Below the pieces are notes generated by a model. The model made no database searches, was not told the origin of the DNA, and was given only the letters and a program-made list of their open reading frames with translations. Shown in pieces: positions 1 to 6,018 of a DNA stretch of 9,975 nt (positions within the stretch are counted from its first letter, which is position 1; each line of letters starts with the position of its first letter). This DNA is from Candidatus Bathyarchaeota archaeon. Lineage in GTDB: Archaea; Thermoproteota; Bathyarchaeia; Bathyarchaeales; Bathycorpusculaceae. Position numbers and translations under genes: made by a program. The DNA lies in contig DAOVMU010000042.1 in NCBI GenBank assembly GCA_030630585.1, forward strand, positions 1 to 9,975. Direction: 5' to 3'.

Positions 1-275
1 CCGTCAGGGTAGGATTCTACTGGAATCTTCACGACATGGCTTGTATATTCAATCCACGTTGTATTCCAACCAATCATAATGTCAATGCCATATAGATTCT
101 TGACATCTTCAATTCTTACGGCGATAGTGAAGTTCTCGCCAGCAGCGTAATGGTTGTACTCGATAAGTGCAGGATCCACAGTGACGACGGGAATGGGGTC
201 CGCCCATACAACCATCCCTCCAATAACACTGCTTACAAGAAAACTTAAAATCACTGTTAAAGCTACTTTTTTCAA
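1..275 (-). CDS. Secreted surface protein, cohesin-like domain (N-terminal part, runs off the window)
   Basis: Reading leftward from a TTG at 275, 91 codons are open to the window edge. Residues 1-25 form a Sec signal peptide: two lysines, a hydrophobic stretch (about 4-24) and a likely cut after VWA. The mature part begins DPIPVVTVDP and continues with AGENFTIAVRIEDV and then NLYGIDIMIGW, the pattern of the first strands of the cohesin-like beta-sandwich found in many archaeal extracellular proteins. Function beyond being exported is unknown; such domains usually belong to large cell-surface proteins. The TTG start is preferred because an in-frame stop lies just upstream, a purine-rich GGGAG sits about 13 bases upstream, and the first in-frame ATG (codon 21) would destroy the signal peptide. 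The gene is divergent from everything else in the window. Export is fairly certain; the fold assignment is from pattern recognition only. Confidence 0.72.
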   Translation of the reverse strand, partial: MKKVALTVILSFLVSSVIGGMVVWADPIPVVTVDPALIEYNHYAAGENFTIAVRIEDVKNLYGIDIMIGWNTTWIEYTSHVVKIPVESYPD

Positions 276-946
276 TTCTTGACCTTTCTCCCTATAACTG
301 ATAGTTTAAGCAACAAATAACATTTGTGGGAAAAATCTTCCAGAGCTGACCTGTTTATGAAGCGCCCGCTGGAGAGGAAAGCCGACACAAGTCAACCTTT
401 AACCACCCTCTTTTTTTTGAAATACTGTTTATCCCACTAGAAGAATCTACGGATATCTGCTTCCGAATTTTTTTCGGGTTATCTCCCGCAAACTCCCATT
501 TTTTGTTTTCTTGAATGCGACGTACATACTAGGGCACTTTTTGAACGAGCCCTGGGTGGGGTCCTTCGCAGCTCGGTTGCAGTCAGTTTCTCAGATAGGG
601 CTCCCTTGCAATTTAGTTACAACAGTTGTAACTACTAAGATTTTTTTATTGCGTTGCAATCATGTTTTAGCCATAAGGCCTCTTGGGGTTGCATCAACAG
701 ATGCACTGTACCGGAGTGTGCACCGTCTCACCGTGGTTTGTGCCTCATGCCTTATACCTTCTACCAGCTCTGCAGAAGCCGGATATAAAAAAATTCCAGT
801 AGATACTACAGTTGTACCTAACAGAAAAAAATCTCTCTCTTTTGACGCTTATCGACATTCAGGGATAAACTTATGCGCTCTTTGAGTGTACGGTGCATGT
901 GAAGCCTTCAGGGGGATCTTAACCTCCCTCCCCCCCGGTATCATGA
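276..946. other. Gene-free region with clustered inverted repeats
   Basis: No convincing coding sequence is seen on either strand. An open frame on the plus strand from 511 to 885 has a TTG start and an unnatural, Cys/Ser/Thr-rich composition with no domain. The stretch 531-900 is rich in potential stems: 547-553 with 597-603 (7 bp, GAGCCCT/AGGGCTC), a 21-base palindrome at 614-634, 690-695 with 700-705 (TGCATC/GATGCA, 4-base loop), and a long-range match of 701-711 with 888-898 (11 bp, one G-U). Oligo-T runs occur at 411-418, 468-474 and 641-647, and a C-rich run at about 925-936. Left of 500 only a small hairpin at 463-477 (CCGAA/TTCGG) stands out. This may be a structured RNA or the remains of a mobile element, and it directly precedes a recombinase fragment. 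Confidence 0.5.
614..634. repeat. Perfect 21-base palindrome followed by a T-run
   Basis: The arms TAGTTACAAC (614-623) and GTTGTAACTA (625-634) are exact reverse complements around a single A. A run of seven T follows at 641-647. A partial copy of the right half (ACAGTTGTA) recurs at 808-816. It could be a dimeric operator, the hairpin of a terminator on the plus strand, or the subterminal hairpin of a transposon end. No gene nearby decides between these. Confidence 0.55.
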
Positions 947-1069
947 AACAGCATAGAGTTCCATGCTAAAGTAGACGAAAAGCCTGAAGAGATCAAGGCA
1001 CTGCTAGAAGTAAGCTTTGAATACATCTGCCACCATGAAGAAGTGATGCTGTTCAAGAAGCGCAAGTGA
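947..1069 (+). pseudogene. C-terminal remnant of an archaeal tyrosine recombinase (integrase)
   Basis: Forty codons end at a TGA (1067-1069) and are preceded at once by an in-frame TGA (944-946). The peptide is strongly protein-like: it has IEFHAKV, then KPEEIKALLEVSFEYICHH, and ends MLFKKRK. This resembles the conserved tail of a family of archaeal phage-type integrases, which typically ends in a segment like 'EEA-KLIEAGFEYV...LFRKRK' after the catalytic tyrosine. The Arg/His/Tyr catalytic core is missing upstream in all three plus-strand frames, so this is a fragment. It is followed 73 bases later by the prefoldin gene and preceded by the inverted-repeat region, consistent with an old integration or excision event. 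Alternatively it could be a tiny unrecognised protein, but no start codon or ribosome binding site supports that. The family call is from memory of the tail motif. Confidence 0.6.
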
Positions 1070-1090
1070 AAAGGCATAGTTAAGTGGAAA

Positions 1091-1104
1091 AATGCTTAAT
1101 TAAT
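1091..1104 (+). promoter_or_regulatory. Candidate TATA box of the prefoldin operon
   Basis: A-rich GGAAAAA (1086-1092) is followed by CTTAATTAA (1095-1103), a plausible BRE/TATA pair. A start of transcription about 25 bases downstream would fall near 1124, leaving a leader of roughly 20 bases before the prefoldin ATG. It is judged only on consensus and spacing. Confidence 0.35.
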
Positions 1105-1142
1105 TGCTTTGACGTATTGCTGTGCAGACGGAAGAATAAAAA

Positions 1143-1508
1143 ATGAGCGATGAAATTTCAAAACTACCACCTCACGTTCAAGAGCGTTTACTAAGACTTC
1201 AACAACTACAACAGACTCTTCAAACAGTCCTAGCGCAAAAGCAGCAAGTAGAACTCGAACAAACAGAGATTGAACAAGCCTTAAGCGAATTACAAGAGTT
1301 AGCAGACGACACAGTCATATACAAAGCGATTGGCTCACTACTGGTCAAAGCTGAAAAACGAAAAGTAACCGTTGACTTGAACGAACGAAAAGAGCTACTT
1401 AACATGCGAGTTCGAGTTCTTGGAAAGCAAGAAGAACGTTTACGAGGACAACTAAAGGATTTGCAGAGTAAACTCCAAAAAGACTTGAGCCCTGTTGCTG
1501 TCTCTTAA
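1143..1508 (+). CDS. pfdB: Prefoldin subunit beta
   Basis: This gene encodes the beta subunit of prefoldin, the hexameric (alpha2 beta4) cytosolic chaperone that captures unfolded polypeptides and passes them to the thermosome. The 121 residues match the family's usual size of about 120. Two long amphipathic helices (about 8-55 and 80-112), rich in Gln, Glu, Lys and Leu, form the coiled coil. Between them lies the beta hairpin: VIYKAIGSLLVKAEKRKV (about 58-75) contains the family's typical 'VYK-IG-LLVK' pattern. The ATG is the only sensible start, with a weak GGAAGA upstream. It is the first gene of a three-gene cassette with the DUF3194 and DHH genes, an order often conserved in archaea, where ribosomal protein eL43 (rpl37ae) and rpoP commonly lie upstream. 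Here those are absent and a recombinase remnant occupies the upstream position. Confidence 0.95.
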   Translation: MSDEISKLPPHVQERLLRLQQLQQTLQTVLAQKQQVELEQTEIEQALSELQELADDTVIYKAIGSLLVKAEKRKVTVDLNERKELLNMRVRVLGKQEERLRGQLKDLQSKLQKDLSPVAVS

Positions 1509-1534
1509 CCCAAGAACCTTTTGGGTGGAAGATT

Positions 1535-1837
1535 GTGGAAGAACTAGGCATACAAGAGCTGAACAGTGAACAAATTGAAGAATTATGCTCAATTGTGGAA
1601 AAAACCGCCAGAGAATACGTCCTATCAAAGGTTTCTCCAAAAAGAATTGAGGAGCTAAACATAAGTGTGGAAACTGAAGGAACAAAACCTGTAACACTCA
1701 CGGTTGACGTTGGCGTCTACCTATCACCATTAATGAAGGAATTTGACGTCCGAAAACTTGTTGACGAAGCAGTAAAAAAAGGCTTCACCTCAGCTGAAAA
1801 CTATTTAAGGGAATTGAAATGTCATTTCAAGAAATAA
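1535..1837 (+). CDS. DUF3194 family protein
   Basis: This is a 100-residue acidic/basic mixed protein of the archaea-specific DUF3194 family, whose function is not established. An N-terminal helical part (about 6-40: EQIEELCSIVEKTAREYVLSK) is followed by a strand pair (about 41-63: LNISVETEG then VTLTVDVGVYLS) and a C-terminal helix (about 72-97: VRKLVDEAVKKGFTSAENYLREL). There are no membrane segments and no catalytic motif. The start is a GTG at 1535, chosen because GGTGG (1524-1528) lies six bases upstream. The gene begins 26 bases after prefoldin beta, and its last 19 bases overlap the DHH gene, so the three are almost surely co-transcribed. The linkage to prefoldin is what most supports the family call, and it suggests a role in folding or translation. 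Confidence 0.8.
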   Translation: MEELGIQELNSEQIEELCSIVEKTAREYVLSKVSPKRIEELNISVETEGTKPVTLTVDVGVYLSPLMKEFDVRKLVDEAVKKGFTSAENYLRELKCHFKK

Positions 1838-2811
1838 TCAAAATTTTGGATGAATCAGGTGCCAAACTTGTCGTTCTATTATGCCACCATAACGCTGACC
1901 CAGACGCTATTTGTTCAGCTTATGCCTTCAAGAGCCTATTGAAACGTTTCAGGCCAAATCTTGAAGTTCAAATTGGAGCCGCTCACGGGATAAGCCGACT
2001 TTCAAAGCATCTCCTTAAACATTTACCCATAAAAATAGAAACGCAACCTAATGTGGAAAATTCTGATGTGATAATGCTGTTGGACACCAACACAATACAA
2101 CAACTGAACAATCTAGCTGGAAAAGTGAGAACCTCAAAGGCACCAATCATAGTTATCGACCATCACGCACCCCATCCAGAAACACAACAACTGGCAAGAC
2201 TGTACATAATAGATGAGGAGGCTTCATCAACCTGCGAAATCATCTACACCTTTTATAAACAGACAGACATCAAACCCGAAGAAAACCAGGCAAAAGCATT
2301 GTTTTTAGGTATAGCCTTCGACACACGCCACTTCATCATAGCCAAATCATGTACACTGAAAACAATCGCAGAACTAACCGATGCTGGTGTAAACGCACAA
2401 GAGACATTGCCTCTGCTTTCGCTACCCATGGCATTTTCAGAACGCATCGCAAGACTAAAAGCCTCCGGAAGAGCCAATGTAGTCAGAATAAACAAATGGA
2501 TAATTGCACTTTCACATGTAAGCGCCTATCAAGCCTCAGCGGCAAGAGCAATAATTGAATTGGGAGCCCATGTTGCAGTTATAGCTGGACAGAAAAATGG
2601 AAATCTACAACTCAGTTTACGGTCAAACCGTGAGTTTTGCAAAAAGACAGGCATCCACCTTGGCAGAGATATAGCCAAGCCTTTGGGAGAGTATCTGCAT
2701 GGTTTGGGTGGTGGACATCCCACAGCCGCCGGGGTTAACGGGGTGGGAGTCGTTGAAATCGGCCTTAAACGTTGTTTATGGCTTTTGAAAGAAGAGCTGA
2801 CCAATGATTAA
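1819..2811 (+). CDS. DHH/DHHA1 family phosphoesterase (NrnA-like)
   Basis: This is a metal-dependent phosphoesterase of the DHH superfamily, which includes nano-RNases (NrnA), pAp phosphatases and RecJ-type nucleases. Catalytic Mn-binding motifs are all present: I, HHNADPDA (23-30); II, LLDTN around Asp89; III, the namesake DHH at 114-116; and IV, an Asp in GIAFDTRHF (168). The C-terminal DHHA1 substrate-binding domain carries the glycine-rich GGGHPTAAG (297-305). At 330 residues it fits the NrnA size class and is too short for full RecJ. The ATG at 1819 overlaps the upstream gene by 19 bases, with AGGGA about six bases before it. The likely substrates are very short oligoribonucleotides or phosphorylated nucleotides, but substrate cannot be read from sequence. 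It is the last gene of the prefoldin cassette; no hairpin terminator is evident after it. Confidence 0.9.
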   Translation: MSFQEIIKILDESGAKLVVLLCHHNADPDAICSAYAFKSLLKRFRPNLEVQIGAAHGISRLSKHLLKHLPIKIETQPNVENSDVIMLLDTNTIQQLNNLAGKVRTSKAPIIVIDHHAPHPETQQLARLYIIDEEASSTCEIIYTFYKQTDIKPEENQAKALFLGIAFDTRHFIIAKSCTLKTIAELTDAGVNAQETLPLLSLPMAFSERIARLKASGRANVVRINKWIIALSHVSAYQASAARAIIELGAHVAVIAGQKNGNLQLSLRSNREFCKKTGIHLGRDIAKPLGEYLHGLGGGHPTAAGVNGVGVVEIGLKRCLWLLKEELTND

Positions 2812-2828
2812 GTAGCTACTCTTAAATG
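2811..2828 (+). promoter_or_regulatory. Palindrome next to a TATA-like box before the ECF genes
   Basis: AGTAGCTACT (2811-2820) is an exact 10-base palindrome that begins in the stop codon of the DHH gene. It abuts CTTAAATG (2821-2828), a possible TATA box about 40 bases before the first ECF gene. A repressor bound there would block transcription factor B, so it could be an operator, but a 10-base palindrome can arise by chance. Confidence 0.25.
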
Positions 2829-2868
2829 AGAAAAAGAAACTGCTTACAAGTAGGCAGGCACTATCGGC

Positions 2869-3717
2869 ATGTCAATTATTGAAACAAAGAACCTCACATA
2901 CACTTATCCCGGCGGAATAGAAACATCACTTAGAGACCTCTCCGTAAAAATTCAGAAAGGAAAATTTGTGTTAATCACTGGCCCAAGTGGATGCGGGAAA
3001 ACAACCCTCTGTCGATGTTTTAACGGACTAATCCCACACTTCTACCAAGGCGAACTAGTAGGCGAAACAACTGTTGTCGGACTCAAAGTTGCTGAACACC
3101 CAATTTACGAACTGGCAAAACAGGTAGGACTTGTTTTTCAAAATCCGGAAAACCAACTTTTCGCCCTGTCCGTAGAAAAGGATGTGGCTTTCGGACTTGA
3201 AAACCTCGGAGTCCCAAGAGAGGAAATGCGTAAGAGGGTGGACTGGGCACTTAACCTTACAGGTATATACGACCTGAAGGAAAGAGCCCCTCACGAACTT
3301 TCAGGTGGACAACAACAACGCGTGGCAATTGCGTCTGTTTTAGCCATGCAACCAGAAGTAATAATCCTAGACGAGCCGACATCCTTCCTCGACCCACTAG
3401 GTGCAAAGAAAATATTTGAAGTCATTTATGATTTAAACACAAAGCTTGGAATCACTGTAGTGCTTGTTGAGCACAGACTTGACTTAACTGCAAGATACGC
3501 AAATCACATTATCATAATGGATAATGGAGAGATTATCCTTGATGGAGAACCACGCAAAATTCTAAACTCTGAGAAAACCCGCTTGATTGGAGTAGGAATT
3601 CCAAAGCCGACACGTCTCTACCAGATACTTCGAAAAGATGGAGTAAGGCTCAGCAACACCATTCCATTGTGTTCGGATGAAATGGCAACTATGCTAAGGG
3701 AGGCTCTCAAAAGCTAA
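2869..3717 (+). CDS. ECF transporter ATP-binding protein, first subunit
   Basis: This is a cytoplasmic ATPase of an energy-coupling factor (ECF) importer; paired with the next gene product it drives uptake of a vitamin or metal ion through EcfT and an S component. ABC motifs are complete: Walker A GPSGCGKTT (38-46), Q-loop glutamine 91 in the ECF-typical FQNPENQLF, signature LSGGQ (144-148), Walker B VIILDEP (164-170) and switch His202. The C-terminal 60 residues after the ABC core match the extra domain of EcfA/CbiO subunits. Its length of 282 is normal. The ATG at 2869 has only a weak ribosome binding site; the preceding 57 bases carry a possible promoter. Its stop overlaps the next start by one base (TAATG). 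Substrate is not predictable from this subunit. Confidence 0.93.
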   Translation: MSIIETKNLTYTYPGGIETSLRDLSVKIQKGKFVLITGPSGCGKTTLCRCFNGLIPHFYQGELVGETTVVGLKVAEHPIYELAKQVGLVFQNPENQLFALSVEKDVAFGLENLGVPREEMRKRVDWALNLTGIYDLKERAPHELSGGQQQRVAIASVLAMQPEVIILDEPTSFLDPLGAKKIFEVIYDLNTKLGITVVLVEHRLDLTARYANHIIIMDNGEIILDGEPRKILNSEKTRLIGVGIPKPTRLYQILRKDGVRLSNTIPLCSDEMATMLREALKS

Positions 3718-4541
3718 TGATTGAAGTCAAGGATGTTCACTTTGCATATCCAAATGGTGTGGAAGCACTAAAAGGTGTATCCTTAACAATCAAAAATGGC
3801 GAGTTCATAGCCATAATGGGAGAAAATGGTGCTGGAAAAACAACCCTCATTAAGCATTTCAATGGATTGCTTAAACCAACTAAAGGAAGCATATTCGTTG
3901 ACAAAGTGGAGACCACAGAAGTTAGCGTCGCGGCACTGGCTAGAACAGTTGGATTTGTCTTCCAAAACCCAGACAATCAGCTTTTCAGCGAAACAGTTGA
4001 AGAAGAAATAGCCTTCGCACTAAAGAATTTTGGGTTCAAAGAAAAAACAATAAAAGGCCGCGTGACATGGGCTCTAAACCTTTTGGGCTTAACGCAGTAC
4101 AGAAAAACCTCGCCCTTCATGCTCAGCGGTGGAGAAAGGAAACGTGTAGCCTTAGCTTCAGTTTTGGCATGGAACCCAAGAATATTGATATTGGATGAAC
4201 CAACCATAGGGCAAGATCACCAACAGAAAGAAAAGCTTCTCCAGTTTATTCTACAAATGAAAACTCAAAGAAAAACCATAATAATTGTTACACACGATGT
4301 AGAGTTCGTCGCTGAGTGCGACCCAAGAGTCTTGTTGATGCACCAAGGAAAAATAGTGGCTGATGGTGAAGCACGAAAAGTGCTTACAAACCCAGAAATC
4401 CTACTCCACGCATCCATTATACCGCCACAAATAACTCAAGTCTTTCTACAACTATCCGATTTTGAACTGCCAAAAGAAGTCATCGATGTCTACGAAGCAC
4501 GGGAAAAATTGCTCAATGCTCTGGAGAGAAAAGCAAAATGA
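3717..4541 (+). CDS. ECF transporter ATP-binding protein, second subunit
   Basis: This is the second ATPase of the ECF heterodimer. It is colinear with its neighbour but clearly diverged. Motifs are Walker A GENGAGKTT (35-43), Q-loop glutamine 83 in FQNPDNQLF, signature LSGGE (136-140), Walker B ILILDEP (156-162) and switch His193 in VTHD. LSGGE instead of the canonical LSGGQ is common in EcfA subunits, and Glu161 after the Walker B Asp is present, so both ATP sites should be active. The 274 residues are of normal length. Translation is coupled to both sides: the start overlaps the first ATPase's stop by one base, and the end overlaps the EcfT start by four (ATGA). The two ATPases probably arose from an old duplication typical of ECF modules. 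Confidence 0.93.
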   Translation: MIEVKDVHFAYPNGVEALKGVSLTIKNGEFIAIMGENGAGKTTLIKHFNGLLKPTKGSIFVDKVETTEVSVAALARTVGFVFQNPDNQLFSETVEEEIAFALKNFGFKEKTIKGRVTWALNLLGLTQYRKTSPFMLSGGERKRVALASVLAWNPRILILDEPTIGQDHQQKEKLLQFILQMKTQRKTIIIVTHDVEFVAECDPRVLLMHQGKIVADGEARKVLTNPEILLHASIIPPQITQVFLQLSDFELPKEVIDVYEAREKLLNALERKAK

Positions 4542-5335
4542 GCGTCTTTGACGGACTCAAATATCGAAGGGTGTACTCTCCCATCCACAATCTGGATCCA
4601 AGAATAAAATTTATCTACGTTTGCGCGATTTTTGCAGCCACAATAATCTACTGGGAACTACCACCCTTAATAACGCTCTTCTTGATACAAGTTCCATTCG
4701 TCGTTTTGGCTGGTGTACAACGCGAATGGATTCGATCCATGCGAGGTGCAGCATTCCTAGCCACAATAATTTTCGTAACGAACTTTATCTTTTCATACAT
4801 AAGCGCCGGCTACACAGTCACAGCATCTAACTTGGAATATGCAATAGCCATGACTTTACGCTTCATAGTACTTGTCGAATCTTTTTCCGTTTTCTTTCTA
4901 ACCACATCACCAGATCACCTAGGTTTAGCCTTGGAACAAACACGAATACCCTACGAGTTTTGTTTTGCCTTCACAACCGCTGTGCGATTTGTCCCTGTTC
5001 TAGCCGAAGAAGCTCAAACAATTATCGATGCCCAGAAGGCAAGGGGTTTAGAGCTTGAACGTGGAAACTTTCTGAAAAGAATTAGAAACTATATTCCAAT
5101 CCTTATACCTTTGATTGTGAGTGCAATCCGCAGAAGCCTAGAATTAGCCGAAGCTATGGAATCTCGTGCATGGGGGGCAACGGAAAAACGCACAAATCTG
5201 TATGTGCTTAAAATGCATAGAGGAGACCTCCTCTTAATAGCCATAACCATCTTAATCCTAGCGGTCGCAATCTACGTCCGCCTTTTCTTAGAAATTCCAC
5301 CTCTAAGTAGCCTATTGAGAGGCTCTTTTTTTTAG
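4538..5335 (+). CDS. ecfT: ECF transporter transmembrane T component
   Basis: EcfT is the membrane scaffold that links the two ATPases to the substrate-binding S component. The 265 residues include hydrophobic segments at about 25-41, 43-60, 70-91, 103-124 and 229-252. The two coupling motifs that contact the ATPases are visible: AQKARGLE (165-172) is the classic Ala-Arg-Gly motif, and ESRAWGA (208-214) is the second, with Ala-Trp-Gly in place of Ala-Arg-Gly, a familiar variant. The N-terminus is also family-like (HNLDPRIKF, 17-25). The ATG at 4538 overlaps the second ATPase by four bases. No S component or substrate enzyme is adjacent, so this is probably a shared (group II) module or its S gene lies elsewhere. 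The last codons (two Phe) are formed by the T-run of a terminator hairpin. Confidence 0.93.
   Translation: MSVFDGLKYRRVYSPIHNLDPRIKFIYVCAIFAATIIYWELPPLITLFLIQVPFVVLAGVQREWIRSMRGAAFLATIIFVTNFIFSYISAGYTVTASNLEYAIAMTLRFIVLVESFSVFFLTTSPDHLGLALEQTRIPYEFCFAFTTAVRFVPVLAEEAQTIIDAQKARGLELERGNFLKRIRNYIPILIPLIVSAIRRSLELAEAMESRAWGATEKRTNLYVLKMHRGDLLLIAITILILAVAIYVRLFLEIPPLSSLLRGSFF
5309..5333 (+). terminator. Hairpin and T-run terminator inside the end of ecfT
   Basis: AGCCT (5309-5313) and AGGCT (5320-5324) form a 5-bp stem with a six-base loop, followed by C and eight T (5326-5333). The last T is the first base of the ecfT stop codon TAG (5333-5335). Archaeal polymerase stops on oligo-T runs, so the ECF operon should end here, separating it from the isomerase gene 26 bases on. 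Confidence 0.7.
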
Positions 5336-5343
5336 CCACAAGA

Positions 5344-5354
5344 TTTTTAATATA
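5344..5354 (+). promoter_or_regulatory. Candidate TATA box for the hexuloisomerase gene
   Basis: TTTTTAATATA lies directly after the ecfT terminator and is the best TATA match between the two genes. Standard spacing puts the transcript start near 5376, which is downstream of the annotated GTG at 5362. Either the box is not used as such, or translation starts at a later TTG (5392 or 5401). Confidence 0.45.
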
Positions 5355-5361
5355 GGCGTTT

Positions 5362-5991
5362 GTGTATGGGTTTTCCGGAGTTCGAAAGAAATTGGAATGG
5401 TTGGAGGCCACAGCCAAGGAAATCATTTCCGGCATAAAGCATTCCATCGAAGAGCTCAACATAAAAGATGTTGAACAACTCATTAAGCTTCTGCTCAGGG
5501 CTAAGCATAATAAGATCTTCATTGTAGGCATGGGTAGAAGCGGATTTGTCGGCAGAGCCTTCGCGCTACGCTTGATGAATCTGGGTTTCAACGTTTATTT
5601 CTTAGGTGAAACCATAACCCCCGCCGCGGAAGAAGCAGACCTGCTTCTCGCTATTTCCGGCACGGGAACCACAAGAATGATTTTGACCGCAAGCACTGCC
5701 GCCAAGGAGATTGGTGCAACAATAGTTGCTGTAACCAGCTTCCCAGAGTCTCCTCTAGGTCAATTGGCAGATCACGTTGTAACTCTTAGAGGAAGAACAA
5801 AGAAGGGCTCGCCTAGAGAAGAAGATTACCTAGCCAGGCAGCTTGTTGGCGAGCGTGAACCGCTAAGCCCTCTTGGAAGCATTTTTGAGAATAATTGCAT
5901 GGTTTTTTTGGATAGTTTAATTGTGGAGCTGATGCACCGATTAGGTCGGACTGAGGAGGATTTAAAGCAGAGACATGCAACAATAGAATAG
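5362..5991 (+). CDS. hxlB: 6-phospho-3-hexuloisomerase (SIS domain)
   Basis: This enzyme interconverts 3-hexulose 6-phosphate and fructose 6-phosphate. In archaea lacking a full pentose phosphate pathway it works with hexulose-phosphate synthase to make ribulose 5-phosphate. One SIS domain fills the protein. The sugar-phosphate loop is VGMGRSGFVGRAFALRLMNLG (55-75), with LGETITP (81-87) and SISGTGTT-type AISGTGTT (97-104) following. FENNCMVFLD (175-184) holds the conserved Glu of the active site, and the C-terminal QRHATIE matches the typical RH ending. At 209 residues it is longer than the Methanocaldococcus enzyme (about 180), mostly through the segment 145-172 (DYLARQLVG...EPLSPLG), which many archaeal homologues share. 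The start is uncertain: GTG 5362 gives 209 residues, while TTG 5392 or 5401 would give 199 or 196 without touching the domain. The synthase gene is not in the window. Confidence 0.88.
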   Translation: MYGFSGVRKKLEWLEATAKEIISGIKHSIEELNIKDVEQLIKLLLRAKHNKIFIVGMGRSGFVGRAFALRLMNLGFNVYFLGETITPAAEEADLLLAISGTGTTRMILTASTAAKEIGATIVAVTSFPESPLGQLADHVVTLRGRTKKGSPREEDYLARQLVGEREPLSPLGSIFENNCMVFLDSLIVELMHRLGRTEEDLKQRHATIE

Positions 5992-6018
5992 GAACAAGAA
6001 CTCTGGGGCGTGTAAGAC

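Noticed and set aside
372..383. GAGAGGAAAGCC, resembling the RNase P RNA motif GAGGAAAGUCC
   Set aside because: The match is partial, the second universal RNase P region is not found in a convincing form at the right distance, and no P4 helix can be built.
511..885. A 124-codon open frame on the plus strand with a TTG start
   Set aside because: It has no ribosome binding site, an unnatural Cys/Ser/Thr-rich sequence without domain or helix pattern, and it covers the inverted-repeat region. Chance openness is the better explanation.
276..1142. tRNA, SRP RNA or CRISPR array in the long gene-free region
   Set aside because: No T-loop or clover-leaf, no SRP helix 8 core and no regularly spaced direct repeats are seen on either strand.
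2253..2804. Open frames antisense to the DHH phosphoesterase
   Set aside because: They are shadows of a well-supported gene, with no binding sites and no protein-like features.
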